From Bacteroides fluxus YIT 12057 (GTDB taxonomy: Bacteria; Bacteroidota; Bacteroidia; Bacteroidales; Bacteroidaceae): 64,000 nt of DNA. The stretch spans positions 62,001 through 126,000 of the forward strand of contig NZ_GL882689.1 of the NCBI RefSeq assembly GCF_000195635.1, read 5' to 3'. Both the position numbers and the translations under genes were made by a program. Shown here one piece after another: positions 56,077 to 64,000 of the stretch; the first letter of the stretch is position 1, and every line of letters starts with the position of its first letter. The notes under the pieces were generated by a model. The model searched no databases and was not told the DNA's origin. It saw only the letters and a list, made by a program, of their open reading frames with translations.

Positions 56077-57390
56077 TCAGAAAGTGATTATTCCTCCCTC
56101 TCCGGTTCCGTCCCCCTGGGCTTCTTCGGTAGCAAGTATGCCTTCCTGTTCGGCCTTGTTCTTGATAGTGTTCAGTGTGCCTTTGTCACGTGAATAGGTC
56201 GGAGTGTTCTCTACCATGCTGATGATGTCGGCATTGTCCAGGTCTTCGGGATTGAAGATATAGATGTGGCGGCGACGGCTGCGCTGGTATTTGATATTGG
56301 CGTCTTTGCCGTAATATACTTCGCGGCGGTTGCGCTTTTGTTCTTCTTCCTCTTCAAGTTCGGCAAGGCGTTGTTGCTCTTCGGCGGTCTGCATGGCAAT
56401 GCGTTCATCCATTTCCTTGATGTGGATGTCTTGGATGCCGAAGCCGGTGGCAAGAAGGGTGATTTTCACTCTTTGTTCCAGTTCCGGATCTTCGGCCATA
56501 CCGAATTTGGTTTCGAAGTCGCGGTTGAAACGGTTCATGAATTCCTTCACCTCGTCCATTTCACTCATCATCAGTTCATGGTCGGGGCTGTAGGAGATGT
56601 TGAGCAATACCTTTTTGGAATTGAATATATCGTTGTTGTTGAGCAACGGTGAATGCTGTGCGTTCTTGATGGCCTCGCTGACGCGGCTCTCGCCTTCACC
56701 GTAGCCGGTACTCATGATGGCCACACCACCGTCTTTCATTACCGTTTTCACATCGTTGAAGTCGAGGTTGATGATGCCCCGCATGGTGATGATTTCGGCG
56801 ATACTTTTGGCGGCAATCAGCAGGGTATCGTTGGCTTTGGCAAATGCACTGGTAACGGAGAGATCCGGGTAAATTTCACCTAACTTCTCGTTGTTGATGA
56901 CCAACAACGCATCGACGTGCTTGCTGATTTCTTCGACACCGTCCAGCGCCTGGTCTATCTTCTTGTCTCCCTCCCAACGGAAAGGAATGGTAACGATGCC
57001 GACGGTCAGTATGTCCATATCTTTGGCAATTCGGGCAATGGTGGGGGCTGCACCGGTACCTGTTCCACCGCCCATACCGGCAGTGATGAACACCATCTTG
57101 GTGCCGTCGTTCAACATGTCCTGCACCTCATTGATACTTTCCTCGGTGGCTTCTTTGGCTTTATTGGGGCGGTTGCCGGCTCCCAGTCCTTCGTGCCCCA
57201 ATTGCAGCTTCACCGGAACCGGAGATTCTTCCAGTGCCTTACGGTCTGTATTGCAAACCACGAAAGCAACGTCATGTATGCCTTCCCGGTACATGTGGTT
57301 CACGGCATTGCCGCCACCTCCGCCTACACCGATTACTTTGATGATCTTCGGCGAATCAGTCGGGAAATCGAATTGTACTATATCTTCCAT
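56077..57390 (-). CDS. ftsZ: Cell division protein FtsZ
   Basis: 437 residues. GTP-binding parts are KVIGVGGGGGNAVNHM, FVVCNTDRKAL and the tubulin signature FITAGMGGGTGTGAAP; the T7 loop is INLDFNDVKTVM. The GTPase core runs to about 320. The C-terminal 110 residues contain a charged helix (LAELEEEEEQKRNRREVYYGKD) and a conserved-looking RRRHIYIFNPEDLDNADIISMVENTPTYSRDK, instead of the short linker plus tip peptide seen in E. coli. The last residues are EGGIITF. It polymerises into the division ring. It follows ftsA after 87 bases. Confidence 0.97.
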   Translation of the reverse strand: MEDIVQFDFPTDSPKIIKVIGVGGGGGNAVNHMYREGIHDVAFVVCNTDRKALEESPVPVKLQLGHEGLGAGNRPNKAKEATEESINEVQDMLNDGTKMVFITAGMGGGTGTGAAPTIARIAKDMDILTVGIVTIPFRWEGDKKIDQALDGVEEISKHVDALLVINNEKLGEIYPDLSVTSAFAKANDTLLIAAKSIAEIITMRGIINLDFNDVKTVMKDGGVAIMSTGYGEGESRVSEAIKNAQHSPLLNNNDIFNSKKVLLNISYSPDHELMMSEMDEVKEFMNRFNRDFETKFGMAEDPELEQRVKITLLATGFGIQDIHIKEMDERIAMQTAEEQQRLAELEEEEEQKRNRREVYYGKDANIKYQRSRRRHIYIFNPEDLDNADIISMVENTPTYSRDKGTLNTIKNKAEQEGILATEEAQGDGTGEGGIITF

Positions 57391-57477
57391 AATTCTGAAT
57401 TCTGAACTATGAATTATGAATTGCTATGCAGTATGATGTGCGGCCAATTCAAAATTCAAAATTTATAATTAAATCAA

Positions 57478-58905
57478 TTATTTCATGTCATCGTCCGAGA
57501 AGATCTCCTTGGAGAATTTGTCGAAAGTTCTTTCAAACCAACTTGGTCCCTCTCTTTTCTTCCGTTTCTTTTCTTCCTTTTCGCGTTGCTCTCTTTCTTT
57601 ACGTTCACGTTCCTTACGTTCTTTCTCTTCCTTCTCGCGCAGGGCTTTGGCGGCACGGGCGGCAGCCTCCTGTTCTATCAGGGTAGCGTCGTTCTCAAAC
57701 ATGTTCTTGGGTTCGGTAGCTGCGGCAGGCTGTTGCGCAGGTTTGGCAGTTTCCTGCAGGCAGCAGTTCTCGTTTCCTGCGGCCAACAGGCCGAGCAGCG
57801 TGTTCTGCATACCGTCTTTCTTCAATGTATCGGTGTAACCGTGGATGGTATTGTGGACAAACTTCACGGTCTTTATCTTTTCCACCTTGCTGAGTTTGCG
57901 GAAAGCCTCCTCAAGGTTCTTCAAGTTGGAACCTCCTCCGGTAAATACGACACCGGAGAATAGCTTGTCCTCGTAGCCCGAAAGTTGCAGTTGGTTCCAG
58001 ACGTTGGCAAGGATTTCTTCGGCACGCGCGCCGATGATGTTGTTCAGCAGGGACAATTCGATGGTACGGCCATCGTCCAGAGTGCATACGGCAGGTGCTT
58101 CAGTATCTTCCTCTTCTTCGTAGAGAGCATTGCCGTATTGCAGTTTCAGCTTTTCAGCGTCTTCTTCCTCCATCTGCAGGGAAGTGATGTCGTGGGTGAT
58201 GGTGCTTCCACCCAACGGAAGTACGCTGAGGTAGCGGAGGATATTGTTCTTATAGACGGCAATGGTAGTCGTGTCTGCGCCCAGATCGACAAGCGCACAA
58301 CCCGAGCGCATTTCGTTTTCCGTCAATACGGCATGTGCCAGAATGACGGGGGCGATGAGCAGGTCGGCAATTTCCACTTTCGCCTGCTCGAAGCTGTGCT
58401 CCAGGTTTTTCTTGAGGGAAGCGCGGGCTACGATGTTCAGAAATTGTCCGGTGATGTGCTTGCCTGCCACACCTACGGGGTCTGCTTGCAGGTTGTTGTC
58501 TATCTTGTATTCTTGCGGGGCTACATCCAGTACACTCATGTCCGCCAAGGGGACTTCAAGATTCTCGTCACAGATGGAGTCTATCAGCTCCTGTGAGATG
58601 ATTCCTTCTTCTTCCAGTGTGCGGCTTACCGCATTCCGGACAGTGCGCAAGGATTGTCCGCCGATGCCTACGTATACTTTGGCAATGGAGTTGTTCAGCT
58701 GACCTTCCAGCTTGTTGATGATGGAAGTCAGTGCCTGTGCTGTCTTGTCGATGTTGTAGATGGCACCCTTGTGGATAAACGAGGATGCGTCTTCACGTGC
58801 ATAAGCCAACACTTGCATGCTTCCGTCACTGTTCTTCTTTCCTGCGATACCGGAAATCTTGGAAGAGCTCAACTCGATAGCGGCGATGAAATCTGTTGTT
58901 GCCAT
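57478..58905 (-). CDS. ftsA: Cell division protein FtsA
   Basis: 475 residues, actin-like. It starts MATTDFIAAIELSSSKISGIAG (phosphate 1) and includes LVDLGADTTTIAVYKNN (phosphate 2) and GVVFTGGGSNLKNLEEAF (adenosine motif). The 1C domain characteristic of FtsA lies at about 85-165. A charged KEKEERKERERKEREQREKEEKKRKKR segment (about 430-460) precedes the C-terminal amphipathic helix WFERTFDKFSKEIFSDD. It anchors FtsZ to the membrane. Between ftsA and ftsZ the spacer holds direct repeats of AATTCAAAATT type. Confidence 0.96.
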   Translation of the reverse strand: MATTDFIAAIELSSSKISGIAGKKNSDGSMQVLAYAREDASSFIHKGAIYNIDKTAQALTSIINKLEGQLNNSIAKVYVGIGGQSLRTVRNAVSRTLEEEGIISQELIDSICDENLEVPLADMSVLDVAPQEYKIDNNLQADPVGVAGKHITGQFLNIVARASLKKNLEHSFEQAKVEIADLLIAPVILAHAVLTENEMRSGCALVDLGADTTTIAVYKNNILRYLSVLPLGGSTITHDITSLQMEEEDAEKLKLQYGNALYEEEEDTEAPAVCTLDDGRTIELSLLNNIIGARAEEILANVWNQLQLSGYEDKLFSGVVFTGGGSNLKNLEEAFRKLSKVEKIKTVKFVHNTIHGYTDTLKKDGMQNTLLGLLAAGNENCCLQETAKPAQQPAAATEPKNMFENDATLIEQEAAARAAKALREKEEKERKERERKEREQREKEEKKRKKREGPSWFERTFDKFSKEIFSDDDMK

Positions 58906-59011
58906 ATCTTTCTTCTAATTATGTTTTTTCATTTACAATTTATCATTTACAATGTGCGGTTTGTCTGCGTTGTCACGTCGCATGGTTAAATTGTACATTG
59001 CAAATAGTACA

Positions 59012-59752
59012 TTACTGCTCCCTTTTAGTACAGATAATCTGATTACCGAATTCAACACTGATACGGGAGTATTTGTTCCAGCCAACTTGGTTCAATCCTT
59101 TTTCATAGAATATTTTTACGCGGTGGAGCTTCTTTTCAAAACCATCCAGTTTACCGAGGTAGATAAGATGGTCACCTACTCGCGGCACCAGTTCTACATT
59201 CTTGCCGGGCAAGACGTGGATCTGCTCGATTTGTGCATTCCAGAAAGGATTCTTCTGCAAAAATACACCAAACTTATATAAATCCCTCATGGCAAATGAC
59301 TTTTCTACATTTCCGGTCACTATGGCAAGGTGTGCGACGCACTTTGCGTCGGGAGGCATGACGGTACCTTTGTTGTCCAGATAGTAGTTTTCCCCATTGG
59401 CGCTCATTACACGCAGGATGGGGATGCGCTGGGTCATTTCGATGCAAAGTTTGCCGCTGGGTGTCTTGTAGCATTCCACGCGGTCGATGAGCGGATGTTT
59501 GGCAAGTTCACGCTCCAGTGTCTTGGTGTGGATGCGGTCTAAATTCTTTCCTACAGGACTGATACCTTTCTTGTCCAGCAGGGTCGCTACTTCCTTTTTC
59601 GTAATGAAACCGGCATAGACCGTATCTTTTATAATCAACTCGATGTCACGGCATGTCTGGGCGGCGGACTTTCGGTTGAAAGTCGTGATTGCCATTGTCA
59701 GATAGGCTATGATGAGCAATAAGACGATAGAAAGTAGAATCCTTTTAAACAT
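59012..59752 (-). CDS. ftsQ: Cell division protein FtsQ
   Basis: 246 residues from the ATG at 59752, inside the 3' end of murC; an upstream start at 59809 overlaps murC further and lacks a hydrophobic start. One membrane helix (ILLSIVLLLIIAYLTMAI) is followed by a POTRA-like periplasmic domain (GKNLDRIHTKTLERELAKHPLIDRVECYKTPSGKLCIEMTQRIPILRVM) and a C-terminal beta domain. FtsQ links early and late division proteins. The start overlaps the murC stop by eight bases, so the two are likely translationally coupled. Confidence 0.9.
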   Translation of the reverse strand: MFKRILLSIVLLLIIAYLTMAITTFNRKSAAQTCRDIELIIKDTVYAGFITKKEVATLLDKKGISPVGKNLDRIHTKTLERELAKHPLIDRVECYKTPSGKLCIEMTQRIPILRVMSANGENYYLDNKGTVMPPDAKCVAHLAIVTGNVEKSFAMRDLYKFGVFLQKNPFWNAQIEQIHVLPGKNVELVPRVGDHLIYLGKLDGFEKKLHRVKIFYEKGLNQVGWNKYSRISVEFGNQIICTKREQ

Positions 59753-61118
59753 ATAGCAGTTCGGTGATTTGAGGTGCATAGTTGTCCAGGTCACCGGCTC
59801 CCAGCACAATCAGTACTTCGATGGATTTGCCGGAAAGCAGTTTCAGGATATTTTCTTTCCGGCAGATGCACTTTTCGGTTTCCGGATGCAGATGGTCGTA
59901 AATCAATTCGCTGCTCACGCCGGGAATCGGTTGTTCGCGTGCAGGATAGATTTCCGTAAGAATCACTTCATCAGCCAGGGAAAGACTGTCGGCAAAATCC
60001 TTGTAGAAGTCGCGCGTGCGGGTGTAGAGGTGGGGTTGGAAGATAGCGGTAATCTTCTTGTCCCGGTACAGTTCGCGGATGGACTTCAAACTTTGGGCTA
60101 TTTCGGCGGGATGATGGGCATAGTCGCTGAGGAAAACCACTTTGTCAGTCTTCAGCTTGAAGTCGAAACGGCGGTTCACGCCACGGAAACTTGCCATGGC
60201 TTGCTTGATTTCTTCATCTGTGGCACCGCTGAGATGGGCGAGTGCCATGGCAGCCACGCCGTTTTCGATGTTGATGCTGACGGGTACCCCCAGCCGGATG
60301 TCATTGATACGGGTATCCGGGGCGATAAAGTCTATGAAGATTTCACCGTTGCCGATACGGATATTCTCGGCATGGAAATCTCCTTCATTGCGGGAGTAGG
60401 TATAGATTGTCACGCCCGGCTGTACATCAGGTTGCAATTCCAGCCCTTTGTGAAGAATCAGGGCGCCGCCCGGCTGGATAAGTGTTGTATAATGGCGGAA
60501 GCTTTCCAGATAGGCTTCTTTGGTGCCGTATATATCCAGATGATCGGGGTCAGTGGCTGTGATGACGCTTATCCAGGGAGACAGCCAGTGGAAAGAACGG
60601 TCAAATTCGTCTGCCTCGATTACGGTGTAGGGACTTTCTTGAGAGAGCAACAGGTTTGTACCGTAGTTCTTTGCAATGCCTCCGAGAAAAGCGGTGCATC
60701 CCACATGGGACTGATGCAGGAGGTGGGCGGCCATGGTACTGGTAGTTGTCTTGCCGTGTGTGCCGGCCACGCAGAGTCCTTTGCTGTTGTGGGTGATGAT
60801 GCCCAATACTTGTGAGCGTTTGTATATCTCAAAACCCTTTTCACGGAAATAAGCCAGTTCGGCATGTTCCTGGGGAACGGCGGGTGTATAGACCACTAAG
60901 GTAGTGGCCTGCTCTTTACAGATTTCCGGAATAAGGCTGATGTTTTCCTCGTAGTGTATTTGTGCACCTTCCGTTATCAGGCGTTCGGTCAGCTCGCTCG
61001 GGGTGCGGTCATAGCCGGCCACTACTTTTCCCTTGGATAGGAAGTAGCGTATCAAGGCGCTCATGCCGATGCCTCCGGCACCGACGAAATAAACGGATTG
61101 GATGGATTCTATATTCAT
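59745..61118 (-). CDS. murC: UDP-N-acetylmuramate-L-alanine ligase
   Basis: 457 residues from the ATG at 61118; the earlier TTG at 61136 lies within murG. The N-terminal Rossmann fold (SVYFVGAGGIGMSALIRYF) is followed by the ATP-binding CVAGTHGKTTTSTMAAHLL, then IEADEFDRSFHWLSP and DPDHLDIYG, and later DYAHHPAEIAQSL and IFQPHLYTRTRDFY, all conserved in MurC. It joins L-alanine to UDP-MurNAc, the first step of the peptide stem. It starts one base before the murG stop codon end, and ends inside ftsQ. Confidence 0.97.
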   Translation of the reverse strand: MNIESIQSVYFVGAGGIGMSALIRYFLSKGKVVAGYDRTPSELTERLITEGAQIHYEENISLIPEICKEQATTLVVYTPAVPQEHAELAYFREKGFEIYKRSQVLGIITHNSKGLCVAGTHGKTTTSTMAAHLLHQSHVGCTAFLGGIAKNYGTNLLLSQESPYTVIEADEFDRSFHWLSPWISVITATDPDHLDIYGTKEAYLESFRHYTTLIQPGGALILHKGLELQPDVQPGVTIYTYSRNEGDFHAENIRIGNGEIFIDFIAPDTRINDIRLGVPVSINIENGVAAMALAHLSGATDEEIKQAMASFRGVNRRFDFKLKTDKVVFLSDYAHHPAEIAQSLKSIRELYRDKKITAIFQPHLYTRTRDFYKDFADSLSLADEVILTEIYPAREQPIPGVSSELIYDHLHPETEKCICRKENILKLLSGKSIEVLIVLGAGDLDNYAPQITELLYV

Positions 61119-61119
61119 T

Positions 61120-62268
61120 TTATTCTTTATTGTCAATTAGTTTAAGTACTTCTTTTGCAATGACGGCAGCCGAGTCGGGCAGTGCCAGTCTGGCTATATT
61201 TTCACTTAGGCTTTTCAGTTTCCCGGCATCGGCTATCGTAGCCAAGGCTGTAGGCAGCAGTTTTTCCCGGGCTTCCGCATCTTTCACATAGATAGCGGCA
61301 TCCTTATTCACGAGTGCCAGCGCATTCTTGGTCTGATGGTCTTCTGCCACGTTGGGCGAAGGTACCAGAATTACCGGTTTGTGCAGCAGGCAGAATTCCG
61401 AGATGGAGCCTGCGCCTGCCCGCGAGATAACCAGGTCGGCGGCAGCGTAGGCATTGGCCATATCTTTGATGAAGTCCGTCACATACAGGTTGGGGATGGC
61501 ATTGACATGCGGATGTCTGACCGGTTCCCCCGTAGCGGTTGTGATGGCTTCTCTGATTTGCTCTATGTAAATCTTCCCCGTTTGCCAGATAAACTGTATG
61601 TCGGGGTTGGCACGGATGATTTCTAGTCCGGCTGTCAATGTCTGGTTGATGGTACGTGCCCCGAGGCTTCCACCCAATATGAGGATGGTCTTCTTTGCAG
61701 GATTCAGACCGAAGAAACCTACAGATTCTTCATGGGAGGCGGAATGTCCGAGCAGGTTCTGGCGTACTGGGTTGCCGGTCATGATGATTTTTTCTGCCGG
61801 GAAGAACTTTTCCATTCCTTCGTAAGCCACACAAATCTTGCGTGCTTTCCGGGCAAGCAGTTTGTTGGTGACTCCCGCGTATGAATTCTGCTCTTGTATC
61901 AGTGTCGGAATTCCCATCATTCCTGCCGTTTTCAACGTAGGTCCACTGGCATAACCGCCTACGCCTACCGCTACTTGCGGGCGGAATTTTTTAATGATAC
62001 TGCGTGCTTTCCATTGGCTGCGCAGCAACTTCAGCAGCACGGCGAAGTTTTTCCATAAATGCTTGCGGTCAAATCCGGCTACGGGTAAACCGATGATGTT
62101 GTAGCCGGCATCCGGTACGCGTTGCATTTCCATTCTTCCCTCGGCTCCGACGAAAAGAATTTCTGCATCGGGACACAGTTCTTTTATGGCGTTGGCGATG
62201 GAGACTGCCGGGAAGATATGTCCTCCGGTACCTCCTCCGCTGATGATTATGCGTGGCTTGTTGTCCAT
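61120..62268 (-). CDS. murG: UDP-N-acetylglucosamine transferase MurG
   Basis: 382 residues from the ATG at 62268; the longer frame to 62316 lies inside the 3' end of ftsW. IIISGGGTGGHIFPAVSIANAI is the first donor loop. Then GVGGYASGPTLKTAGMMGIPTLIQEQNSYAGVTNKLLA, ILGGSLGARTINQTL and ISRAGAGSISEFCLLHKPVILVPSPNVAEDHQTKNA follow, all conserved in MurG. It makes lipid II from lipid I at the inner face of the membrane. It lies between ftsW (31 bases upstream) and murC. Confidence 0.97.
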   Translation of the reverse strand: MDNKPRIIISGGGTGGHIFPAVSIANAIKELCPDAEILFVGAEGRMEMQRVPDAGYNIIGLPVAGFDRKHLWKNFAVLLKLLRSQWKARSIIKKFRPQVAVGVGGYASGPTLKTAGMMGIPTLIQEQNSYAGVTNKLLARKARKICVAYEGMEKFFPAEKIIMTGNPVRQNLLGHSASHEESVGFFGLNPAKKTILILGGSLGARTINQTLTAGLEIIRANPDIQFIWQTGKIYIEQIREAITTATGEPVRHPHVNAIPNLYVTDFIKDMANAYAAADLVISRAGAGSISEFCLLHKPVILVPSPNVAEDHQTKNALALVNKDAAIYVKDAEAREKLLPTALATIADAGKLKSLSENIARLALPDSAAVIAKEVLKLIDNKE

Positions 62269-62299
62269 CTGTCTTTTATTTTTAGATTCTGTTCTTGGT

Positions 62300-63610
62300 C
62301 TATTCAAACTCTGCATCGCTGTTCAGCACTTTTGCCGTAGGTTCGGCAGCGGTCTGTGCGTCGCTGTTGGCAGGCTGTCCGGTGCTTTCGTCTGTACTTA
62401 TCAGTATCGGTACTTGGGCATCGTGCATTTTCTGTTCTTCCAGTTTTGCTGTATAGCGGCTTACACTTAATATCATGCCGATATAGGCACAGTTGATGAA
62501 TGTGGATGTCCCTCCTTTGCTTATCAGTGGCAACGGCTGTCCGGTGACGGGTGCCAGACCTACGGCTACCATCATGTTGAACAGTGCCTGCGTGACGAGC
62601 AACAAGGTGATTCCTATAATAAGGAAGGCGGGGAAGGTACGGTCACACTTCTTTGCAATACGTCCTACGCGTACCAGCAGGCAGATGTAAAGGAATACCA
62701 CGACAATTCCTCCTACCAATCCCAGTTCCTCGATGATAATGGCGTAGATGAAGTCGGAAAAGGCCTGGCTCAGAAAGTCACGCTGTACCGAGTTGCCCGG
62801 TCCTTTACCCACTACGTTGCTGGTGGCAACGGCAATGCGGGCATGCGCTACCTGGGCATCCCCGTCAATATCGAATTTGGCGGCAGGAATTTCCTGCTTG
62901 TTGGTGAAGTCCGAAATGCGGGACTTTACGGTAGTGAAACGGTGTCCCATCGGAATCTTCTCAAGGGTATCGTTCGGCGTTGCCAGCAGGAATGTGACAA
63001 ATACAATGACGAACGCCAGGATTCCTCCTCCCAGTATAAGCAGCTTTTTGGCGGAAACCCGTCCGATGCACATCATCAGATAAACAGTACCGAAGAGAAG
63101 CATTCCTGTAGAATAGTTTTCCGGCAAGATCAGTCCGCAGACTATACAGGTGATGATCATGATGCGCTTGAATGCTTTCGGGCTGGCTCCGTCTTCATCC
63201 TGCCCTTTAGAGAGGATAAAGGCGGTAACAATCACAACGGCCATCTTCGCTATCTCCGAGGGCTGGAATTGGATGCCCATGAACGTCATCCAGCGTGCGG
63301 CGCCGTTGACACGGTCACCGGTGATAACTCCCATCAGCATGACGAAGGCAAGCAACCCGATGGAGAGGGGTAGCAGGAATACCGGGAACACTTGAAACCA
63401 TTTATAAGGTATGTTGTGCACCAATACCACAATGACGGCACCCACCATCAGGAGGATGCTGTGCTGTGTAATCGGTCCCCAGTGGTCCCCGCTCTTATAG
63501 GTCAGTGTACTGGCAGCACTGAACACCTCCGTTATGGAGATGAGACAGAGGAACAGGAAGATAATCCAGATAACCTTGTCGCCTTTGAATATGCTCTTTA
63601 ATAAATCCAA
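62300..63610 (-). CDS. ftsW: Lipid II polymerase/flippase-type division protein FtsW
   Basis: 436 residues with about ten membrane helices (VIWIIFLFLCLISITEVFSAAS, ILLMVGAVIVVLVHNI, and later ones). GAARWMTFMGIQFQPSEIAKMAVVIV and PLISKGGTSTFINCAYIGMILSVSRY are the SEDS-family signatures, and the conserved region KMGPGNSVQRDFLSQAFSDFIYAIIIEELG is present as GPGNSVQRDF. The polar tail (QVPILISTDESTGQPANSDAQTAAEPT) is unusual but low-complexity. It makes septal glycan with a class B penicillin-binding protein. Adjacent to murG (31 bases), in the order murD-ftsW-murG. Confidence 0.96.
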   Translation of the reverse strand: MDLLKSIFKGDKVIWIIFLFLCLISITEVFSAASTLTYKSGDHWGPITQHSILLMVGAVIVVLVHNIPYKWFQVFPVFLLPLSIGLLAFVMLMGVITGDRVNGAARWMTFMGIQFQPSEIAKMAVVIVTAFILSKGQDEDGASPKAFKRIMIITCIVCGLILPENYSTGMLLFGTVYLMMCIGRVSAKKLLILGGGILAFVIVFVTFLLATPNDTLEKIPMGHRFTTVKSRISDFTNKQEIPAAKFDIDGDAQVAHARIAVATSNVVGKGPGNSVQRDFLSQAFSDFIYAIIIEELGLVGGIVVVFLYICLLVRVGRIAKKCDRTFPAFLIIGITLLLVTQALFNMMVAVGLAPVTGQPLPLISKGGTSTFINCAYIGMILSVSRYTAKLEEQKMHDAQVPILISTDESTGQPANSDAQTAAEPTAKVLNSDAEFE

Positions 63611-63671
63611 TGCTTCGTGAATTAATAATTAATAATAAAACATTTGAAGGTTGGGGCTTTTTGCCGGTTTC

Positions 63672-64000
63672 CTACAAGGCTCTGACACATGCCTTGAACT
63701 GATCGCCCCGGTCTTCGTAACTCTTGAATAGGTCGAAACTGGCACAGCAAGGGCTGAGCAACACGGTTTCACCTTTCTTCGCCAGTCTGAAGGCTGCATC
63801 TACGGCATCTTTCATACCGGTCTGTACGTCGGCAACGGGTAATCCCATGCGGTCAAAGAACTCGTGCAGCTTTTCGTTGTGCAGCCCTAAATATACCAGG
63901 CCGGAGCAGTTCTTGCGTACAAGGTCTTCTATTTCGGTATAATCGTTGCCTTTGTCTTTTCCACCAAGGATGAGCACTGTCTTGGTAGTCATGCTCTGCA
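63672..64000 (-). CDS. murD: UDP-N-acetylmuramoylalanine-D-glutamate ligase, C-terminal part (continues beyond the window)
   Basis: The frame is open to the right edge, and only the last 108 or so residues are visible. LILGGKDKGNDYTEIEDLV and ETVLLSPCCASFDLFKSYEDRGDQFKACVRAL are the ends of the MurD C-terminal domain, with the KDKGNDY and SPxxASFDxFKxYExRGxxF blocks intact. It adds D-glutamate to UDP-MurNAc-L-Ala. The next gene, ftsW, starts 62 bases after the stop. Confidence 0.93.
   Translation of the reverse strand, partial: QSMTTKTVLILGGKDKGNDYTEIEDLVRKNCSGLVYLGLHNEKLHEFFDRMGLPVADVQTGMKDAVDAAFRLAKKGETVLLSPCCASFDLFKSYEDRGDQFKACVRAL

Noticed and set aside
59769..60815. 348-residue plus-strand ORF opposite murC
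   Set aside because: It is completely inside murC and has no domain; a shadow.

Overview
The window is chromosomal DNA from a member of the Bacteroidales, most likely the genus Bacteroides. The evidence is the gene content and order (rimP-nusA-infB-cvpA-sufBCDS, a murD-ftsW-murG-murC-ftsQ-ftsA-ftsZ-yqeY division block, LruC and DUF3109 proteins, BspA-type leucine-rich-repeat lipoproteins, a TonB-receptor-like protein) and the promoters, which fit the Bacteroides pattern TTTG-N19-TAnnTTTG. The clearest two are upstream of rimP and of tRNA-Glu. No transposon, phage, CRISPR array or rRNA gene was seen. Species cannot be named from the sequence alone.

Layout. (1) 3-8665: five co-directional genes for maturation and export of a double-glycine leader peptide (GG-Bacteroidales type): a SPASM-like pseudo-radical-SAM protein cut by the window edge, a glycosyltransferase fused to a LanC-like domain, a TonB-receptor-like protein, a C39-peptidase ABC exporter and an HlyD-type adaptor. 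The precursor peptide is probably just outside. (2) 8713-19624: translation/transcription genes rimP-nusA-infB with a promoter and leader terminator, a long terminator hairpin, cvpA, then Fe-S assembly sufBCDS and a YbjQ protein. (3) 19709-25574: an LruC lipoprotein, membrane pyrophosphatase, a two-gene LysO exporter and RNase HII. (4) 25643-33706: an XRE regulator divergent from six secreted proteins. Several resemble FlgT/CsgG and LPP20 envelope proteins and one is transglutaminase-like. (5) 33717-40776: corA, gpmI, a DUF3109 gene, gyrB, rpsT, tRNA-Glu, recO. (6) 40903-41100: an exact-period 22-bp tandem array. (7) 41178-55352, minus strand: eleven tightly packed genes for secreted or lipid-anchored proteins, in which three families occur twice around a transglutaminase-like gene, followed by a small barrel protein, a seven-repeat lipoprotein and two LRR lipoproteins. 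(8) 55536-64000, minus strand: yqeY and the division/cell-wall block.

The housekeeping blocks are ordinary. The regions most likely to hold undescribed biology are the two secreted-protein operons (26.3-33.7 kb and 41.2-55.4 kb). Both encode only exported products plus a transglutaminase-like protein, and I could not assign either to a known pathway. The peptide cluster at the left edge belongs to a known but poorly characterised class. All assignments come from reading the sequence; no database search was run.
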